Positions 9,394 through 18,898 are shown, numbered from the stretch's first letter. The stretch is DNA of 64,000 bases from Rhodovulum sp. P5 (GCF_002079305.1 NZ_CP015039.1:2377501-2441500), one strand, 5' to 3'. The notes: generated from the letters alone by a model not told the origin. Numbers and translations are program-made.

Positions 9394-10383
9394 ATGACCA
9401 GACCCCTGAAGACCGTGCTGACGACCTCGGCCCTTGTGACGGCCATCGCCGCGCCGGCCTTTTCCGCCACGACGATCCCCCTGTCGACCTATGTGAACGA
9501 GGCCGACATCCGCTATGAAGGCTTCGTCCATTTCGCCGAACTGGTGGCCGAAAAGACCGGCGGCAGTGTCGAGGTGCAGATTTTCCCCTCTGCGACGCTG
9601 CATGGCTGGTCCGAGGGCGTGGACGCGATTCAGGGCGGTGTGTCCGATATCAGCTGGATCCCGGCCGATGAGCGCCTGCCCTGCTACCGCGTCACGTCGC
9701 TTTATCCAGCGTCCATCGATCTGGACAACCAGATCGAGATGGATGCCGCCTATGCAGATCTGGTGAGTGACGAGGCCGCCAAGGTCGGGCTCGTGCCGCT
9801 GTTCAACTCGAACTACTCCTACGATCAGGAGTGGTGGTTCGAAGAACCGATTGACGACCTTGGCGATCTGCAGGGCAAGCAGGTCCGCTCCATCGGGCCG
9901 CTGGTCAGCATGATGATCGAAACCTGGGGCGGCGCACCGGTCTTCGTGGCCCCCAAGGAAGTGTTCCAGTCTGCCGAACGGGGTGTCGTGGACGGCATCA
10001 ACATGGGCGTCGCCACCTATTCAAGCTGGCAGCTTTGGGATGTGATGCCCTACATGGTCAATGCCAGCCTGTTCTACGGCAACATCCAGTACATGATGAA
10101 CAAGAAGAAGTTCGACTCCCTCACCGCGGAGGAACAGGCGGCCCTGACCGAGGCCGCGAAGGAGACCGAGACCTGGTTGAAGCCGCGTTACGAAGACTGG
10201 GTCGATCAGCGGGTCGGCAATGCCGTGATGAAGGGCGGCGGGGCGGCCGTCTCGATCAGCAAGAACAAGCGCGAAGAGCTGATCGCAAGCGTGCAGGACA
10301 AGTGGAACGAAGAGGTCAGCGCGGCCTGCGGACCTGACCTGTCCGGCGCCATTCTCAAGCTTTTCGCCAACAACGCGCCCTGA
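9394..10383 (+). CDS. TRAP transporter periplasmic substrate-binding protein (DctP family)
   Basis: 329 residues with a signal peptide (MTRPLKTVLTTSALVTAIAAPAFSA, cleavage probably after AFSA). The mature part has DctP features: VNEADIRYEGFVHFAELVAEK, the GGVSDISW region and the conserved helix LGDLQGKQVRSIGP followed by VAPKEVFQSAERGVVDG. It binds substrate in the periplasm and hands it to the QM permease encoded next. The ligand is unknown; the nearby cuyA-like gene makes an organosulfonate or a C3/C4 acid a reasonable guess. An imperfect GC hairpin just after the gene may raise its transcript level above that of the permease genes. Confidence 0.88.
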   Translation: MTRPLKTVLTTSALVTAIAAPAFSATTIPLSTYVNEADIRYEGFVHFAELVAEKTGGSVEVQIFPSATLHGWSEGVDAIQGGVSDISWIPADERLPCYRVTSLYPASIDLDNQIEMDAAYADLVSDEAAKVGLVPLFNSNYSYDQEWWFEEPIDDLGDLQGKQVRSIGPLVSMMIETWGGAPVFVAPKEVFQSAERGVVDGINMGVATYSSWQLWDVMPYMVNASLFYGNIQYMMNKKKFDSLTAEEQAALTEAAKETETWLKPRYEDWVDQRVGNAVMKGGGAAVSISKNKREELIASVQDKWNEEVSAACGPDLSGAILKLFANNAP

Positions 10384-10398
10384 TCGGCACGTCGCAAC

Positions 10399-10429
10399 GC
10401 CCCGCTGCCGCGATTACCGGCGGCGGGGC
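10399..10429 (+). terminator. Intercistronic hairpin between binding protein and permease genes
   Basis: GCCCCGCTGCCG pairs with CGGCGGCGGGGC (one mismatch) around a short loop. There is no T-tract, so it is probably a 3'-stabilising or partial-termination hairpin that lets the binding protein be made in excess of the membrane subunits, as is common in binding-protein transporters. Confidence 0.5.
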
Positions 10430-10461
10430 CCATCCTTTCCCCAACATGCAGGAGTGACGCA

Positions 10462-10965
10462 ATGGCCGGTAATCTGGACCGTTTCATTCGCCTGACAGAG
10501 ACGGCGGTCGTCTGGCTGGCAGGTGCAGGGGCCGTGGTGGTCCTCGTTCAGATGGTCTGGATCAGCTACGGGGTGTTCACGCGCTACGCATTGAACGCGC
10601 CCGACCGCACGGTGACCGAGGCCACGGCGCTTTTGCTGTTTCCGGTCGCTTTCGCCGGCCTTGCCTATGCCTTGCGCGAAGACGCCTATCCCAAGGTCAC
10701 GATGCTGACCGACCACCTGCCCGCGAAGGCGCGCAAGGCGATCGCGGTGTTCAACCTCGCGATCATGCTGGGGGTCGGGCTGTTTTTCTCGCTCGCCGGG
10801 CTCGACGCGACGATCCGATCCTACAACTCCGGGGCCTCGTCGGAAATCCTGCTTTGGCCGCGATGGGCGTTCTGGGCGCCGGGTGCCGTGGCGCTGTTGC
10901 TCTTTTCGATCTACGCGGCCCTTCGGCTTGTGCGCCTTGTGCGCACCCCGGCGCAGGAGGTCTGA
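10462..10965 (+). CDS. TRAP transporter small permease subunit (DctQ family)
   Basis: 167 residues with four predicted membrane helices (around VVWLAGAGAVVVLVQMVW, ATALLLFPVAFAGLAYAL, AIAVFNLAIMLGVGLFFSLA, VALLLFSIYAALRLV). It is the usual size of DctQ, which pairs with DctM in the inner membrane. The gene lies 78 bp after the binding protein and 3 bp before the large permease gene. Confidence 0.85.
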   Translation: MAGNLDRFIRLTETAVVWLAGAGAVVVLVQMVWISYGVFTRYALNAPDRTVTEATALLLFPVAFAGLAYALREDAYPKVTMLTDHLPAKARKAIAVFNLAIMLGVGLFFSLAGLDATIRSYNSGASSEILLWPRWAFWAPGAVALLLFSIYAALRLVRLVRTPAQEV

Positions 10966-10968
10966 GCG

Positions 10969-12270
10969 ATGCAATGGTATGAAGTCGGCATCGGGCTGCT
11001 TGGCCTTTTGATGTTCCTCATCGCCATCGGCCTGCCGATCCCGTTTGCGCTGGCCGCGGCCTCTCTGCCGTTCCTGTGGCAGATCCAGAGCTTCCAGACC
11101 TCGCTGGTGTCGTCGCAACTGAAACTCTGGGGCGTGTGGATCGATTACATCCTGCTCGCCGTACCGCTGTTCGTTTTCCTGGGCGAGTTGATCGGCAAAT
11201 CCAATATCGGCCCGAACCTCTACCAGTTCCTGCATCAGGGGGTGCGCATGCGCGGCTCTGCCGCCTTCGGCTCCATCGGGGCCTGTGCAGGGTTCGGCGC
11301 GGTGTGCGGGTCGTCCATGGTCGGATCGCTGACCATCGGCGGGGTCGCCCTGCCCGAGATGCTGCGCCTTGGCTACGGCAAGCAACTCTCCTCGGGCGTG
11401 CTGGCCGCGGGCGGGACGCTGTCGGTCCTGCTGCCGCCCAGCCTGATCCTGCTGTTCTACGGGATCGTGACGGATCAAAGCATCGGCGATCTGTTCATCG
11501 CCGGCGTCATTCCCGGCCTGATCCTTGTCCTGTTCTTCTCGGCGGTGGTGCTTGTCTGGGGGGTCCTCTATCCCGACGACATCCCCGAAAGCGAACAAGC
11601 CCGGCGCATGGGCCTGTTTCAGATCGCGGCCACCGTCGGGCCCATCGCCCTGATCGGCCTTGTCATCACGGTTGCGATCTATGCCGGTATCGCCACCCCG
11701 ACCGAGGCCGCCGCGGTCGCCGCCCTTCTGACCGTCATTCTGGCCTTCGGTGTCGGTGGGCTTCGCTGGCAGGGGCTCAAGGACGCGCTGTTTTCGACCA
11801 TGCGCACGATGGGCTATCTGGGCCTGCTGCTGTCGGCTGGCACGCTCTTCGGCTTCGTGCTGACCTATTACCGTGTGCCTTACGAATTCACGCAGTATTT
11901 CATGGCGTTCGACCTGTCGCCCTACATGGTCCTCCTGATCGTGCTGGTCTTCTACATTGTGCTCGGCATGTTTCTTGAGCCGGTCTCGATGACCTTCATC
12001 ACCTTGCCGACGATCTTTCCGCTGATGTCGGCCGCCGGCTATGACCTGATCTGGTTCGGGGTCGTCTATACGATCACGATGGAAATCGCCGTGCTGACCC
12101 CGCCTGTCGGCCTGAACCTCTATGTCATCCAGGGGATCAGCCGCGGACAGGTGACAATCGGCGATGTCATCAAGGGATGCCTGCCGTTCATCGGCGCGCT
12201 GCTGGTGCTGATTGCGCTGCTGGTGGCGTTTCCGCAAATCGCCCTGTGGCTGCCCGAGCAGATGAAATGA
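10969..12270 (+). CDS. TRAP transporter large permease subunit (DctM family)
   Basis: 433 residues, about twelve membrane segments, the normal length for DctM. Conserved features include PLFVFLGELI, the glycine-rich SGSSMVGSLTIGGVALPEM-like loop (here CGSSMVGSLTIGGVALPEM), ATPTEAAAVAA and the C-terminal ITMEIAVLTPPVGLNLYVI. It is the ion-coupled translocation channel for the preceding binding protein. The stop codon overlaps the next ATG (ATGA). Confidence 0.88.
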   Translation: MQWYEVGIGLLGLLMFLIAIGLPIPFALAAASLPFLWQIQSFQTSLVSSQLKLWGVWIDYILLAVPLFVFLGELIGKSNIGPNLYQFLHQGVRMRGSAAFGSIGACAGFGAVCGSSMVGSLTIGGVALPEMLRLGYGKQLSSGVLAAGGTLSVLLPPSLILLFYGIVTDQSIGDLFIAGVIPGLILVLFFSAVVLVWGVLYPDDIPESEQARRMGLFQIAATVGPIALIGLVITVAIYAGIATPTEAAAVAALLTVILAFGVGGLRWQGLKDALFSTMRTMGYLGLLLSAGTLFGFVLTYYRVPYEFTQYFMAFDLSPYMVLLIVLVFYIVLGMFLEPVSMTFITLPTIFPLMSAAGYDLIWFGVVYTITMEIAVLTPPVGLNLYVIQGISRGQVTIGDVIKGCLPFIGALLVLIALLVAFPQIALWLPEQMK

Positions 12271-13034
12271 GCCCGGCTGACGTTGGTGATACCGGGGGCC
12301 GGTCCGAAGAACGGCCGCTGGTTCTTGTCCACGGTTATCTGGGCGGTGCTGGGCAGTGGGCCGACCTGCGGCAGGCGTTTTCCAATCGATTCAGGGTCGT
12401 CACCATCGATCTGCCGGGGTTTTCCGATGCCGCGCACAGGCCCGCCCCGGCGACCATCGGCGGCTTTGCCGACGACGTGATTGCACAGCTTGATGCGCTG
12501 GGCATCGACCGGTTCTGCCTGCTGGGCCATTCCATGGGCGGCATGATCGTGCAGGAGATGGCCCACAAGATCCCGTCGCGGGTGGACCGCCTTGTCCTTT
12601 ACGGCACCGGGCCGCTTGGCCGTATGCCGGACCGGTTCGAAACCCTTGAGGTTTCCCTTGAGCGGCTGGACTGCGAAGGCGTTGCAGCCACGGCCCGCCG
12701 GATCGCCGCAACATGGTTCGTGAAGGGCGAGGATCACCCGGGCTTTCAGATCGTCAATCGCATCGGCGCAATGGCAAGTGCGGCCGCGGCGCAGTCTTCG
12801 CTTCAGGCCATGGCGGACTGGGACGGCCGCCCCAACCTGTCGTCGCTGACCATGCCATCCCTGGTCGTATGGGGGGACCGGGACAAGTCCTATCGCTGGC
12901 CCCAGGTCGAAACGCTTTGGTCGGGTCTGCCCGATGCCTCCCTTGCCGTGGTCCCCGGCGCATCGCACGCGGTGCATCTGGAAAAGCCGGATATCTTCAC
13001 GGCCATCGTCATGGACTACCTGACCTCCCGTTGA
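12267..13034 (+). CDS. Alpha/beta-hydrolase, last gene of the TRAP operon
   Basis: 255 residues of alpha/beta-hydrolase fold. The oxyanion HG (LVHGYLGG), nucleophile elbow GHSMGG, acid (WGDRDKSYRW) and catalytic His (GASHAVHLEKP) are all visible. The ATG overlaps the DctM stop codon by 4 bp, so the two are translationally coupled. It probably hydrolyses the imported compound or an ester/lactone derived from it; the substrate is unknown. Confidence 0.82.
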   Translation: MSPADVGDTGGRSEERPLVLVHGYLGGAGQWADLRQAFSNRFRVVTIDLPGFSDAAHRPAPATIGGFADDVIAQLDALGIDRFCLLGHSMGGMIVQEMAHKIPSRVDRLVLYGTGPLGRMPDRFETLEVSLERLDCEGVAATARRIAATWFVKGEDHPGFQIVNRIGAMASAAAAQSSLQAMADWDGRPNLSSLTMPSLVVWGDRDKSYRWPQVETLWSGLPDASLAVVPGASHAVHLEKPDIFTAIVMDYLTSR

Positions 13035-13289
13035 CTGCGAAGGAGCCGCGGGCGCGGAACCTTCGATTGCGGGCGACGTTCCCCGCGCGCCACACCGTCT
13101 GCGGCAGACCAAGAGTCGCGCAAGGCCCCCCGTTTTGATACGCTAAGTCACGCGGAGAGCAGAGGATCCTGCGATGGACAGAGGTTGTCCCCATTCTTCC
13201 AGCCGCGGCCGGTACCGCCCGTGGCTGACATGGACTGCTACCCGACCGCGATGGCCGGGGCGCGCGTTGGCTGTTTTCGGAGACCTCGG

Positions 13290-13661
13290 ATGATGGTGCT
13301 TCGCGCGGCCTGGCTGATCGCGGGGGTGACGGCGCTTGGGCTGGGGATACTTGGTATTTTCCTGCCCCTGTTGCCGACGACCGGCTTTCTTTTGCTGGCG
13401 GCCTTCTGCTTTGCACGGTCCTCTCCGGTCCTGCATGACTGGCTGCTGCGGCATCCGCATCTCGGTGCCCCCATCGCCCATTGGCAGGAGCATCGCGCAA
13501 TCTCCCCCCGGGCCAAGCGGCTGGCGGTGGTATCGATGCTGGCGGCGTTCGGGTTGAGCGTTCTTCTGGGTCTTCGGCCCGTGATCCTTGTCGTTCAGGC
13601 GCTGGTGTTGTCGGCGGTCGCGGCGTTCCTGCTGACCCGGCCGAGCCCGCCCAGCGGTTAG
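13290..13661 (+). CDS. DUF454 (YbaN-like) inner-membrane protein
   Basis: 123 residues with two or three membrane helices. The family pattern is clear: [29 protein letters not shown], then [15 protein letters not shown]. The function of the family is not established. In many proteobacteria it lies near iron, haem or respiration genes, as here next to feo. The ATG follows CGGAG; an upstream in-frame extension does not look coding. Confidence 0.75.
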   Translation: MMVLRAAWLIAGVTALGLGILGIFLPLLPTTGFLLLAAFCFARSSPVLHDWLLRHPHLGAPIAHWQEHRAISPRAKRLAVVSMLAAFGLSVLLGLRPVILVVQALVLSAVAAFLLTRPSPPSG

Positions 13662-13772
13662 CCCGCCCGCGCCGGTGCCGGGACGGCAAACGCGGCGATC
13701 AGCCCCGCGCGGGCATGTTGGAGCGGCAGCCTTGACTGTGGAGCAGTCCCCAAACGGTGATGGGCGGGGCGG

Positions 13773-14006
13773 TTATTTGCGGGCGCCGGTCTCCGGTTCG
13801 GAGAAGTCGTAATTCACTGCCTCGCATGTCCCGCCGGTGGCGCAACCCGGGCAGGTGTTGCAGGCGGGCGAGGCCGCGCGCCGGCGGCGCCACAGGCCCC
13901 GGAAGAGAAAGCCAAGCGCGATGACGACGGCCAGCGCGATCAGTGCAATCTCATAACCCGCAAGGCTGGTTTCGGCGGTGAGGTCGATCTGCGGTGTCTG
14001 GTTCAT
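13773..14006 (-). CDS. FeoB-associated Cys-rich small membrane protein
   Basis: 77 residues: one membrane helix (YEIALIALAVVIALGFLFRGLW), then a basic segment and a Cys-rich tail (CNTCPGCATGGTC). This matches the layout of FeoB-associated Cys-rich membrane proteins, which may help ferrous iron uptake or exit. Its ATG overlaps the feoB stop codon (ATGA) and has a GGAGGA ribosome site, so it is the third translationally coupled gene of the feo operon. Confidence 0.75.
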   Translation of the reverse strand: MNQTPQIDLTAETSLAGYEIALIALAVVIALGFLFRGLWRRRRAASPACNTCPGCATGGTCEAVNYDFSEPETGARK

Positions 14007-16489
14007 GATGTCTCCTCCGCAACGGATGACCGGACGGGCAATCGAAGCCACGGCTTTGGCAGCGCCACGATCAACAGCGCGGCAAGCGCCAGAAGATAGA
14101 CGGCGGTCATTGTCTGCAACCCGCTCAACCCCAGAAGACTGCCGGTGGTGAAGACAAGGCTCGCCACGGTCAGCCCGAGCAATGTCGGGAAGACGATGGA
14201 AAAGCCTGTCCAGAACGCGCTGTGCGTCTGCGTGCGGATCATGATGACCGTCGCAAGGCAGGGCGGGTACAGCGCAAAGAACAGCATCAGCGCCACCGCC
14301 GACAGTGCGGTGTGGCCGGCCGCGGCCTGCTGCGCACCCATGCGCGCTTCCAGCGGCAGGTTCTGCCCGTCATCCTGATCGAACAGCACGCTGAGCGTGG
14401 CCACGCTGTTTTCTCGCGCGGCGAAAGAGGCCAGCAGCGCCACATTGATCCGCCAGTCGAAATCGGCGAATTGCGTGACGGGCTCCAGCCCGCGTCCGAT
14501 CACACCAAGAAAGCTCGACTCGACCTTGTCGCGGCGCAAAGTGCGGCGGATCGCGGTGCGCGCCTCCACAAGATCGGAGAGTGCTGCCGCAGCCGCGCGA
14601 TCCTGCGCGGTGCCGTTCGGAACGAAGAACGGGGCGAAGGCCGGATCGGCGCGGAGAAAACGCGCGTCGATGGCCGCGGACCGTTCCGGCGTCGCGGCGA
14701 TTTCCTGCGCTGAGGCGTAATCCGTGGCGCGGTTGAGAAGCCGGATCAACGCCGCCTGATCGGGCACGGCGGCAAGGTTTGGATTGCCCTGCAGCGTTTC
14801 GTAGAACTGCGCAATCGCGGTTTCGGCCCGGGCTTGATAAGTGGCCTGTCGCGTCTCCGGCACGCCGGGAAACTGCAGCAGCACATAGATGACGACGGCC
14901 ACCGCGACCACGACGGTGGCAACCTTCTTGATGTACAGCCAGGTCCGGTCGGTGGCGCGGCGCAGCACGCCCACCGGGGTGGGCAGGTGATAGTTCGGCA
15001 GTTCCATCACGAAGGGGGCGGTTTCGTGATGGCTCAGCACCGACACGGTAAGAAGCTTCGAGATCAATAGCGCCACGATCACCGTCAGGGTTGACAGATA
15101 GAACAGCATCAACCCCTTGGCATCGGGGAAATAGATGGTGATCAGAAGCGTATAGAGCGGGATCTTGGCCATGCAGTTCATGAACGGCACGGTGAGGATC
15201 GTCGCCATCCGCGCTCGATGATCGGGGATGCCCTTGGTCGCCATCACGCCCGGCACGGCACAGCCGCCCGCAAACACCCCGGCCAGAATGAAGGGCAGCG
15301 TCGATTGCCCGTGCAGGCCGAAGCGGTGCAGGATCCGATCGAGGATGAAGGCGATCCGCGCCATATAGCCCGAGTCTTCCAGTATCGCGATCAGCGCGAA
15401 CAGGATCAGGAAGATCGGAACGAAGTTCAGCAGGGTGAGGGCGGAATCGACCATCCACAGGCCCAGCACGCGCAATTGCGGATCGACGAGGAACCCGGCA
15501 TCGGGCAGCAAAGCCGCGACAAGGCTGCGCCCGCCCGCCAGAACAGGCCAGGTCAATTCGCTCAACTGATAGCCCTGCACGATGGATAGCTGATAGATCG
15601 TCCAGATCGTCGCGATCAGGAACAGCGGCGCCAGCCAGCGGTTGAGCAGGAACCGGTCGATCCGTTCGGAGATCGGCACATGGCCCGCACGGGTATGATT
15701 GATGCAGGTGGCTACGATGTCGGCGGCCAGCTGGTCGCGCGCGGTGGCGATCATGTCGGACGCGCTTTCGGGCCCGGGCACGGCCTCGCGCAACCGGTGG
15801 GCGCGGTCGAGTATCGGGTGGGGATTGTCCAGCCGCTCCGCAAGCAGCTTTTCGGCCTCGCTGTCGTCCTCCAGCAGTTTCACCGCCAGCCAGCGGGCGG
15901 AGACATCCCGAAGGGCATGTTCGTCGGCCAGCAGAGCCTGAAGCTCTTCCACCGCCGGTTCCAATGTGCCGTAGTTCAGCGTGGCGGGGCGGGTATCCTG
16001 CGCCGTCGCAATCGCGTCGCGCAAATCGTCGCCGCCCTGGCCCTTGCGTCCGATGACCGGGATAATGGGCACGCACAGCCGTTTGGACAGGGCATCAAGG
16101 TCGATCTCCAGCCCGCGCGCCCCGGCCACGTCCATCATGTTCAGGGCGATGATGATCGGAACGCCCATTTCCATAAGCTGGAAGGTCAGCGGCAGCCCGC
16201 GGCGCAGATTGCTGGCATCCAGGACGTTGACCGCGAGATGGGGCTTTTCCTCCAGCAGGAACTGTCGCGCGACGCGTTCCTCGGGGGAATAGGAGGTCAG
16301 GCTGTAACATCCCGGGAGGTCCACCACCTCAACGGTTTGGCCTTCATGGATGTAGCTGCCCGATTTCTTCTCGACCGTCACGCCGGGATAGTTGGCGATA
16401 TGCTGGGTCAGCCCGGTGAGCAGGTTGAACAGGGTCGATTTCCCCGCATTCTGCTGGCCGGCCAGCGCGACGAGTCGCCTCTCAGGCAT
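14003..16489 (-). CDS. feoB: Ferrous iron transporter FeoB
   Basis: 828 residues. An N-terminal GTPase domain carries G1 GQQNAGKS, G3 DLPG and G4 NMMD. The FeoB membrane domain follows with its gating motifs (GGCAVPGVMATKGI, FMNCMAKIPLYTLLI). It imports Fe2+ across the inner membrane, mainly in low oxygen. The start overlaps the end of feoA by 8 bp. It is slightly longer than the E. coli protein because of a large soluble insert around residues 545-660 rich in Ala and Arg. Confidence 0.93.
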   Translation of the reverse strand: MPERRLVALAGQQNAGKSTLFNLLTGLTQHIANYPGVTVEKKSGSYIHEGQTVEVVDLPGCYSLTSYSPEERVARQFLLEEKPHLAVNVLDASNLRRGLPLTFQLMEMGVPIIIALNMMDVAGARGLEIDLDALSKRLCVPIIPVIGRKGQGGDDLRDAIATAQDTRPATLNYGTLEPAVEELQALLADEHALRDVSARWLAVKLLEDDSEAEKLLAERLDNPHPILDRAHRLREAVPGPESASDMIATARDQLAADIVATCINHTRAGHVPISERIDRFLLNRWLAPLFLIATIWTIYQLSIVQGYQLSELTWPVLAGGRSLVAALLPDAGFLVDPQLRVLGLWMVDSALTLLNFVPIFLILFALIAILEDSGYMARIAFILDRILHRFGLHGQSTLPFILAGVFAGGCAVPGVMATKGIPDHRARMATILTVPFMNCMAKIPLYTLLITIYFPDAKGLMLFYLSTLTVIVALLISKLLTVSVLSHHETAPFVMELPNYHLPTPVGVLRRATDRTWLYIKKVATVVVAVAVVIYVLLQFPGVPETRQATYQARAETAIAQFYETLQGNPNLAAVPDQAALIRLLNRATDYASAQEIAATPERSAAIDARFLRADPAFAPFFVPNGTAQDRAAAAALSDLVEARTAIRRTLRRDKVESSFLGVIGRGLEPVTQFADFDWRINVALLASFAARENSVATLSVLFDQDDGQNLPLEARMGAQQAAAGHTALSAVALMLFFALYPPCLATVIMIRTQTHSAFWTGFSIVFPTLLGLTVASLVFTTGSLLGLSGLQTMTAVYLLALAALLIVALPKPWLRLPVRSSVAEETS

Positions 16490-16823
16490 AGTCGACTTCG
16501 ATCTGCGCGGCCTCGTGGCGCCGCAGCACGATAAAGCTGTCGCCGACGCGCAACTCGATCGGATCGCGAAGCGGCGCCGCGCGCAGCACGGTCACTTCGC
16601 GGTAGGGACGGATGCCGAGATCGAGGAGCCGCTGGCGCACCGCACCGCAGCCCATCAGGCGCCGGATGCGGCAGGTCGTGCCGGGGGCGCAGTCGTTCAG
16701 GCTGCCGCCTTGGGGACAGACGGCGCAGGTGCCGTCTTCTGCATGGCAGCGCCTGTGCTGTCCGTGACGGTGCCGGCCCTTGCCCTTGCCCCAGCCATGT
16801 CCACCGAAAAGTCCGCGTCCCAT
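16482..16823 (-). CDS. feoA: FeoA-family protein with Cys/His-rich N-terminal extension
   Basis: 113 residues. Residues of about 41-113 form the SH3-like FeoA core (LNDCAPGTTCRIRRLMG, RQRLLDLGIRPYREVTVL). The first 40 residues are unusual: glycine-rich, with a His/Cys cluster (GRHRHGQHRRCHAEDGTC, AVCP) that could bind a metal or an iron-sulfur cluster, perhaps doing the job of a FeoC-type sensor. It overlaps feoB, so the two are coupled. The start ATG follows AGGATAACGAT. Confidence 0.88.
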   Translation of the reverse strand: MGRGLFGGHGWGKGKGRHRHGQHRRCHAEDGTCAVCPQGGSLNDCAPGTTCRIRRLMGCGAVRQRLLDLGIRPYREVTVLRAAPLRDPIELRVGDSFIVLRRHEAAQIEVDYA

Positions 16824-16902
16824 ATCGTTATCCTGTCTGCTGGGGCGGAACCGCCGGCGGTCTGCCGCGGCCCCGTCTTTGCCGTGTTTCGTGACCTTCG
16901 CG

Positions 16903-17133
16903 CTACTTGAGGTCGCAAGCCTTGATCCAGATCACCGCGTCCTGACTCAGTTCCTTGACGCAATGCATCGTGGCTGGGCCCGCGCCCAGCACGCCACCGG
17001 GGCGTGAAAGGTTCGGACTTGGGCTGTAAGCAAGCTGGCAATTGGCACAAAGCGGCGTATGGGCCAGTGCCGCCGTCGCCAGACCCAGCCCGATCAGGGC
17101 AACCGCCAGTGAAGACTTCGCTGCAAGATGCAT
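16903..17133 (-). CDS. Small exported four-Cys protein upstream of feoAB
   Basis: 76 residues with a clear signal peptide (MHLAAKSSLAVALIGLGLATAALA). The mature part is about 52 residues with four cysteines (CANC near its start, then HCVKEL and KACDLK), suited to two disulfides or metal/haem binding in the periplasm. I do not recognise a named family. It is on the same strand as feoAB, 80 bp upstream, and may be the first gene of the operon; a periplasmic iron-handling role is inferred from context only. Confidence 0.65.
   Translation of the reverse strand: MHLAAKSSLAVALIGLGLATAALAHTPLCANCQLAYSPSPNLSRPGGVLGAGPATMHCVKELSQDAVIWIKACDLK
16922..16935. promoter_or_regulatory. Possible Fnr box upstream of feoA
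   Basis: TTGATCCAGATCAC matches the Fnr consensus TTGAT-N4-ATCAA at nine of ten positions. It lies about 100 bp upstream of feoA, inside the end of the small exported-protein gene. A second one-mismatch match to TTGA-N6-TCAA (TCGATTTAGGTCAA) lies at 17355-17368. Fnr control of feo is known in other proteobacteria, but the upstream gene is coding here, so chance is possible. Confidence 0.35.
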
Positions 17134-17683
17134 GCTGCCCTATTCCCTTGCTTTGGCAGTGGCCCGGCTGCCCGAATCTGTTTCCGGTGACCCCCTGGCG
17201 GCGGCATGGGGTGGCCTATCGGTACAAAGCCTGACCGTTTGGATCAAGAAAGTCGGATTGTCGCAGATCGTCTTGGTTCACGTGGTATGACATTCCCCTG
17301 CGCTCCAGCTTGCTCCGTACCTGAGTGCTCCTATCAGGAACGGCGCGCATAGGATCGATTTAGGTCAAGATATATGTCCTGAGTTGGAGCGGCCGTTGAA
17401 CAGTGATCCTGTGTGCCCAATAAACGGGCGGCGGCGCACAGGAACAAGGCGTGTGTGAGAGGCCGAGGCCGGTGTGCAGACCATGGCGAAAGGGCGCGCG
17501 GGCCTCGCGACGCGTGTCACCCCAGCCGGTCACAGAATCGATCTGAACAAAGATCAAGTAGAGCCGCTGACGGTCAGAGCTTGCGGCACAAGACCTGCCC
17601 CGGATCAAAGGTGTCGAAGCTATCGCGCCGTGTATTCGCCCGTGTGGCACGCCGCCGGTGCACACGGGCGATATCGGTGTCCC
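17134..17683. other. Long intergenic region between the feo cluster and argG
   Basis: 550 bp without a supported gene. It contains an Fnr-like TCGATTTAGGTCAA at 17355-17368 and a half-site AAAGATCAAG near 17548. Open frames here have no recognisable motifs and no good ribosome sites. The region should hold the promoter of the small exported protein/feo operon and the 3' untranslated end of argG. Confidence 0.5.
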
Positions 17684-18898
17684 CTAGAGACGCCGGTTGC
17701 GCATCGCGATCAGCCGCAGACGCAGGGCGTTGAGCTTGATGAAGCCCGCCGCATCCTTTTGATCATAGGCGCCGGCGTCATCCTCGAAGGTCACATGTTC
17801 CTCGGAATAGAGCGAGTGATCCGACCAGCGGCCCACGGTCCGGACGGACCCCTTGTAAAGCTTCAGCCGGACGGTGCCCGTGACATGCTCTTGCGACTTG
17901 TCGATCAGCGCCTGCAGCATCTCGCGTTCGGGGCTGAACCAGAAGCCGTTATAGATGAGCTCCGCGTATTTCGGCATCAGCTCGTCTTTCAGATGCGCCG
18001 CACCCCGGTCCAGCGTGATCTGTTCGATGCCGCGATGGGCCTCCAGCAGGATCGTGCCGCCGGGCGTTTCATAGATGCCGCGGGATTTCATGCCCACGAA
18101 ACGCCCTTCGACAAGGTCAAGCCGCCCGATGCCATGCTTGCCGCCCAGCTCGTTCAGCCTGGTCAGAACCGTGGCGGGCGACATCGCCGTGCCGTTGATC
18201 GCGACAGCGTCGCCTTTCTCGAACGTCACCTCGATATATTCGGGTTCGTTCGGGGCGTCTTCGGGATGCACCGTGCGCTGATAGACATAGTCGGGCGCTT
18301 CCTCTGCGGGGTCTTCCAGCACCTTGCCCTCGGACGAGGTATGCAAGAGGTTCGCATCGACCGAGAACGGCGCCTCGCCGCGCTTGTCCTTCGCGATCGG
18401 AATCTGGTTCTTCTCGGCGAAGTCGATCAGCTTGGTGCGGCTGGTCAGGTCCCATTCCCGCCAGGGCGCGATGACCTTGATATCGGGGTTCAGCGCATAG
18501 GCCGCCAGTTCGAACCGCACCTGGTCGTTGCCCTTGCCGGTCGCGCCATGGGCCACCGCATCGGCGCCCGTTTCGGCCGCGATCTCGATCAGGCGCTTGG
18601 AAATCAGCGGACGCGCGATGGAGGTGCCCAGCAGATAGAGCCCCTCATACACCGCATTCGCCCGGAACATCGGGAAGACGAAGTCGCGCACGAATTCCTC
18701 GCGCAGATCCTCGATATAGATGTCCGTCGCACCCATCATCTCGGCCTTGGCGCGGGCCGGTTCCAGTTCCTCGCCCTGTCCCAGGTCGGCGGTAAAGGTC
18801 ACCACCTCGCAGCCATATTCGGTCTGCAGCCATTTCAGGATGATCGATGTGTCGAGGCCGCCGGAATAGGCAAGGACAACTTTCTTGGGCGCAGACAT
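17684..18898 (-). CDS. argG: Argininosuccinate synthase
   Basis: 404 residues, standard length. Joins citrulline and aspartate using ATP in arginine biosynthesis. The N-terminal ATP-pyrophosphatase loop is AYSGGLDTS; further family signatures are [27 protein letters not shown] and [18 protein letters not shown]. The start ATG gives [14 protein letters not shown]. It is divergent from ilvA with a 108-bp shared promoter region. Confidence 0.96.
   Translation of the reverse strand: MSAPKKVVLAYSGGLDTSIILKWLQTEYGCEVVTFTADLGQGEELEPARAKAEMMGATDIYIEDLREEFVRDFVFPMFRANAVYEGLYLLGTSIARPLISKRLIEIAAETGADAVAHGATGKGNDQVRFELAAYALNPDIKVIAPWREWDLTSRTKLIDFAEKNQIPIAKDKRGEAPFSVDANLLHTSSEGKVLEDPAEEAPDYVYQRTVHPEDAPNEPEYIEVTFEKGDAVAINGTAMSPATVLTRLNELGGKHGIGRLDLVEGRFVGMKSRGIYETPGGTILLEAHRGIEQITLDRGAAHLKDELMPKYAELIYNGFWFSPEREMLQALIDKSQEHVTGTVRLKLYKGSVRTVGRWSDHSLYSEEHVTFEDDAGAYDQKDAAGFIKLNALRLRLIAMRNRRL

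Noticed and set aside
10414-12237. 607-codon open frame antisense to the TRAP permease genes
   Set aside because: Product is an Arg/Gln/His-rich string without motifs; the plus strand codes for clear DctQ and DctM proteins.
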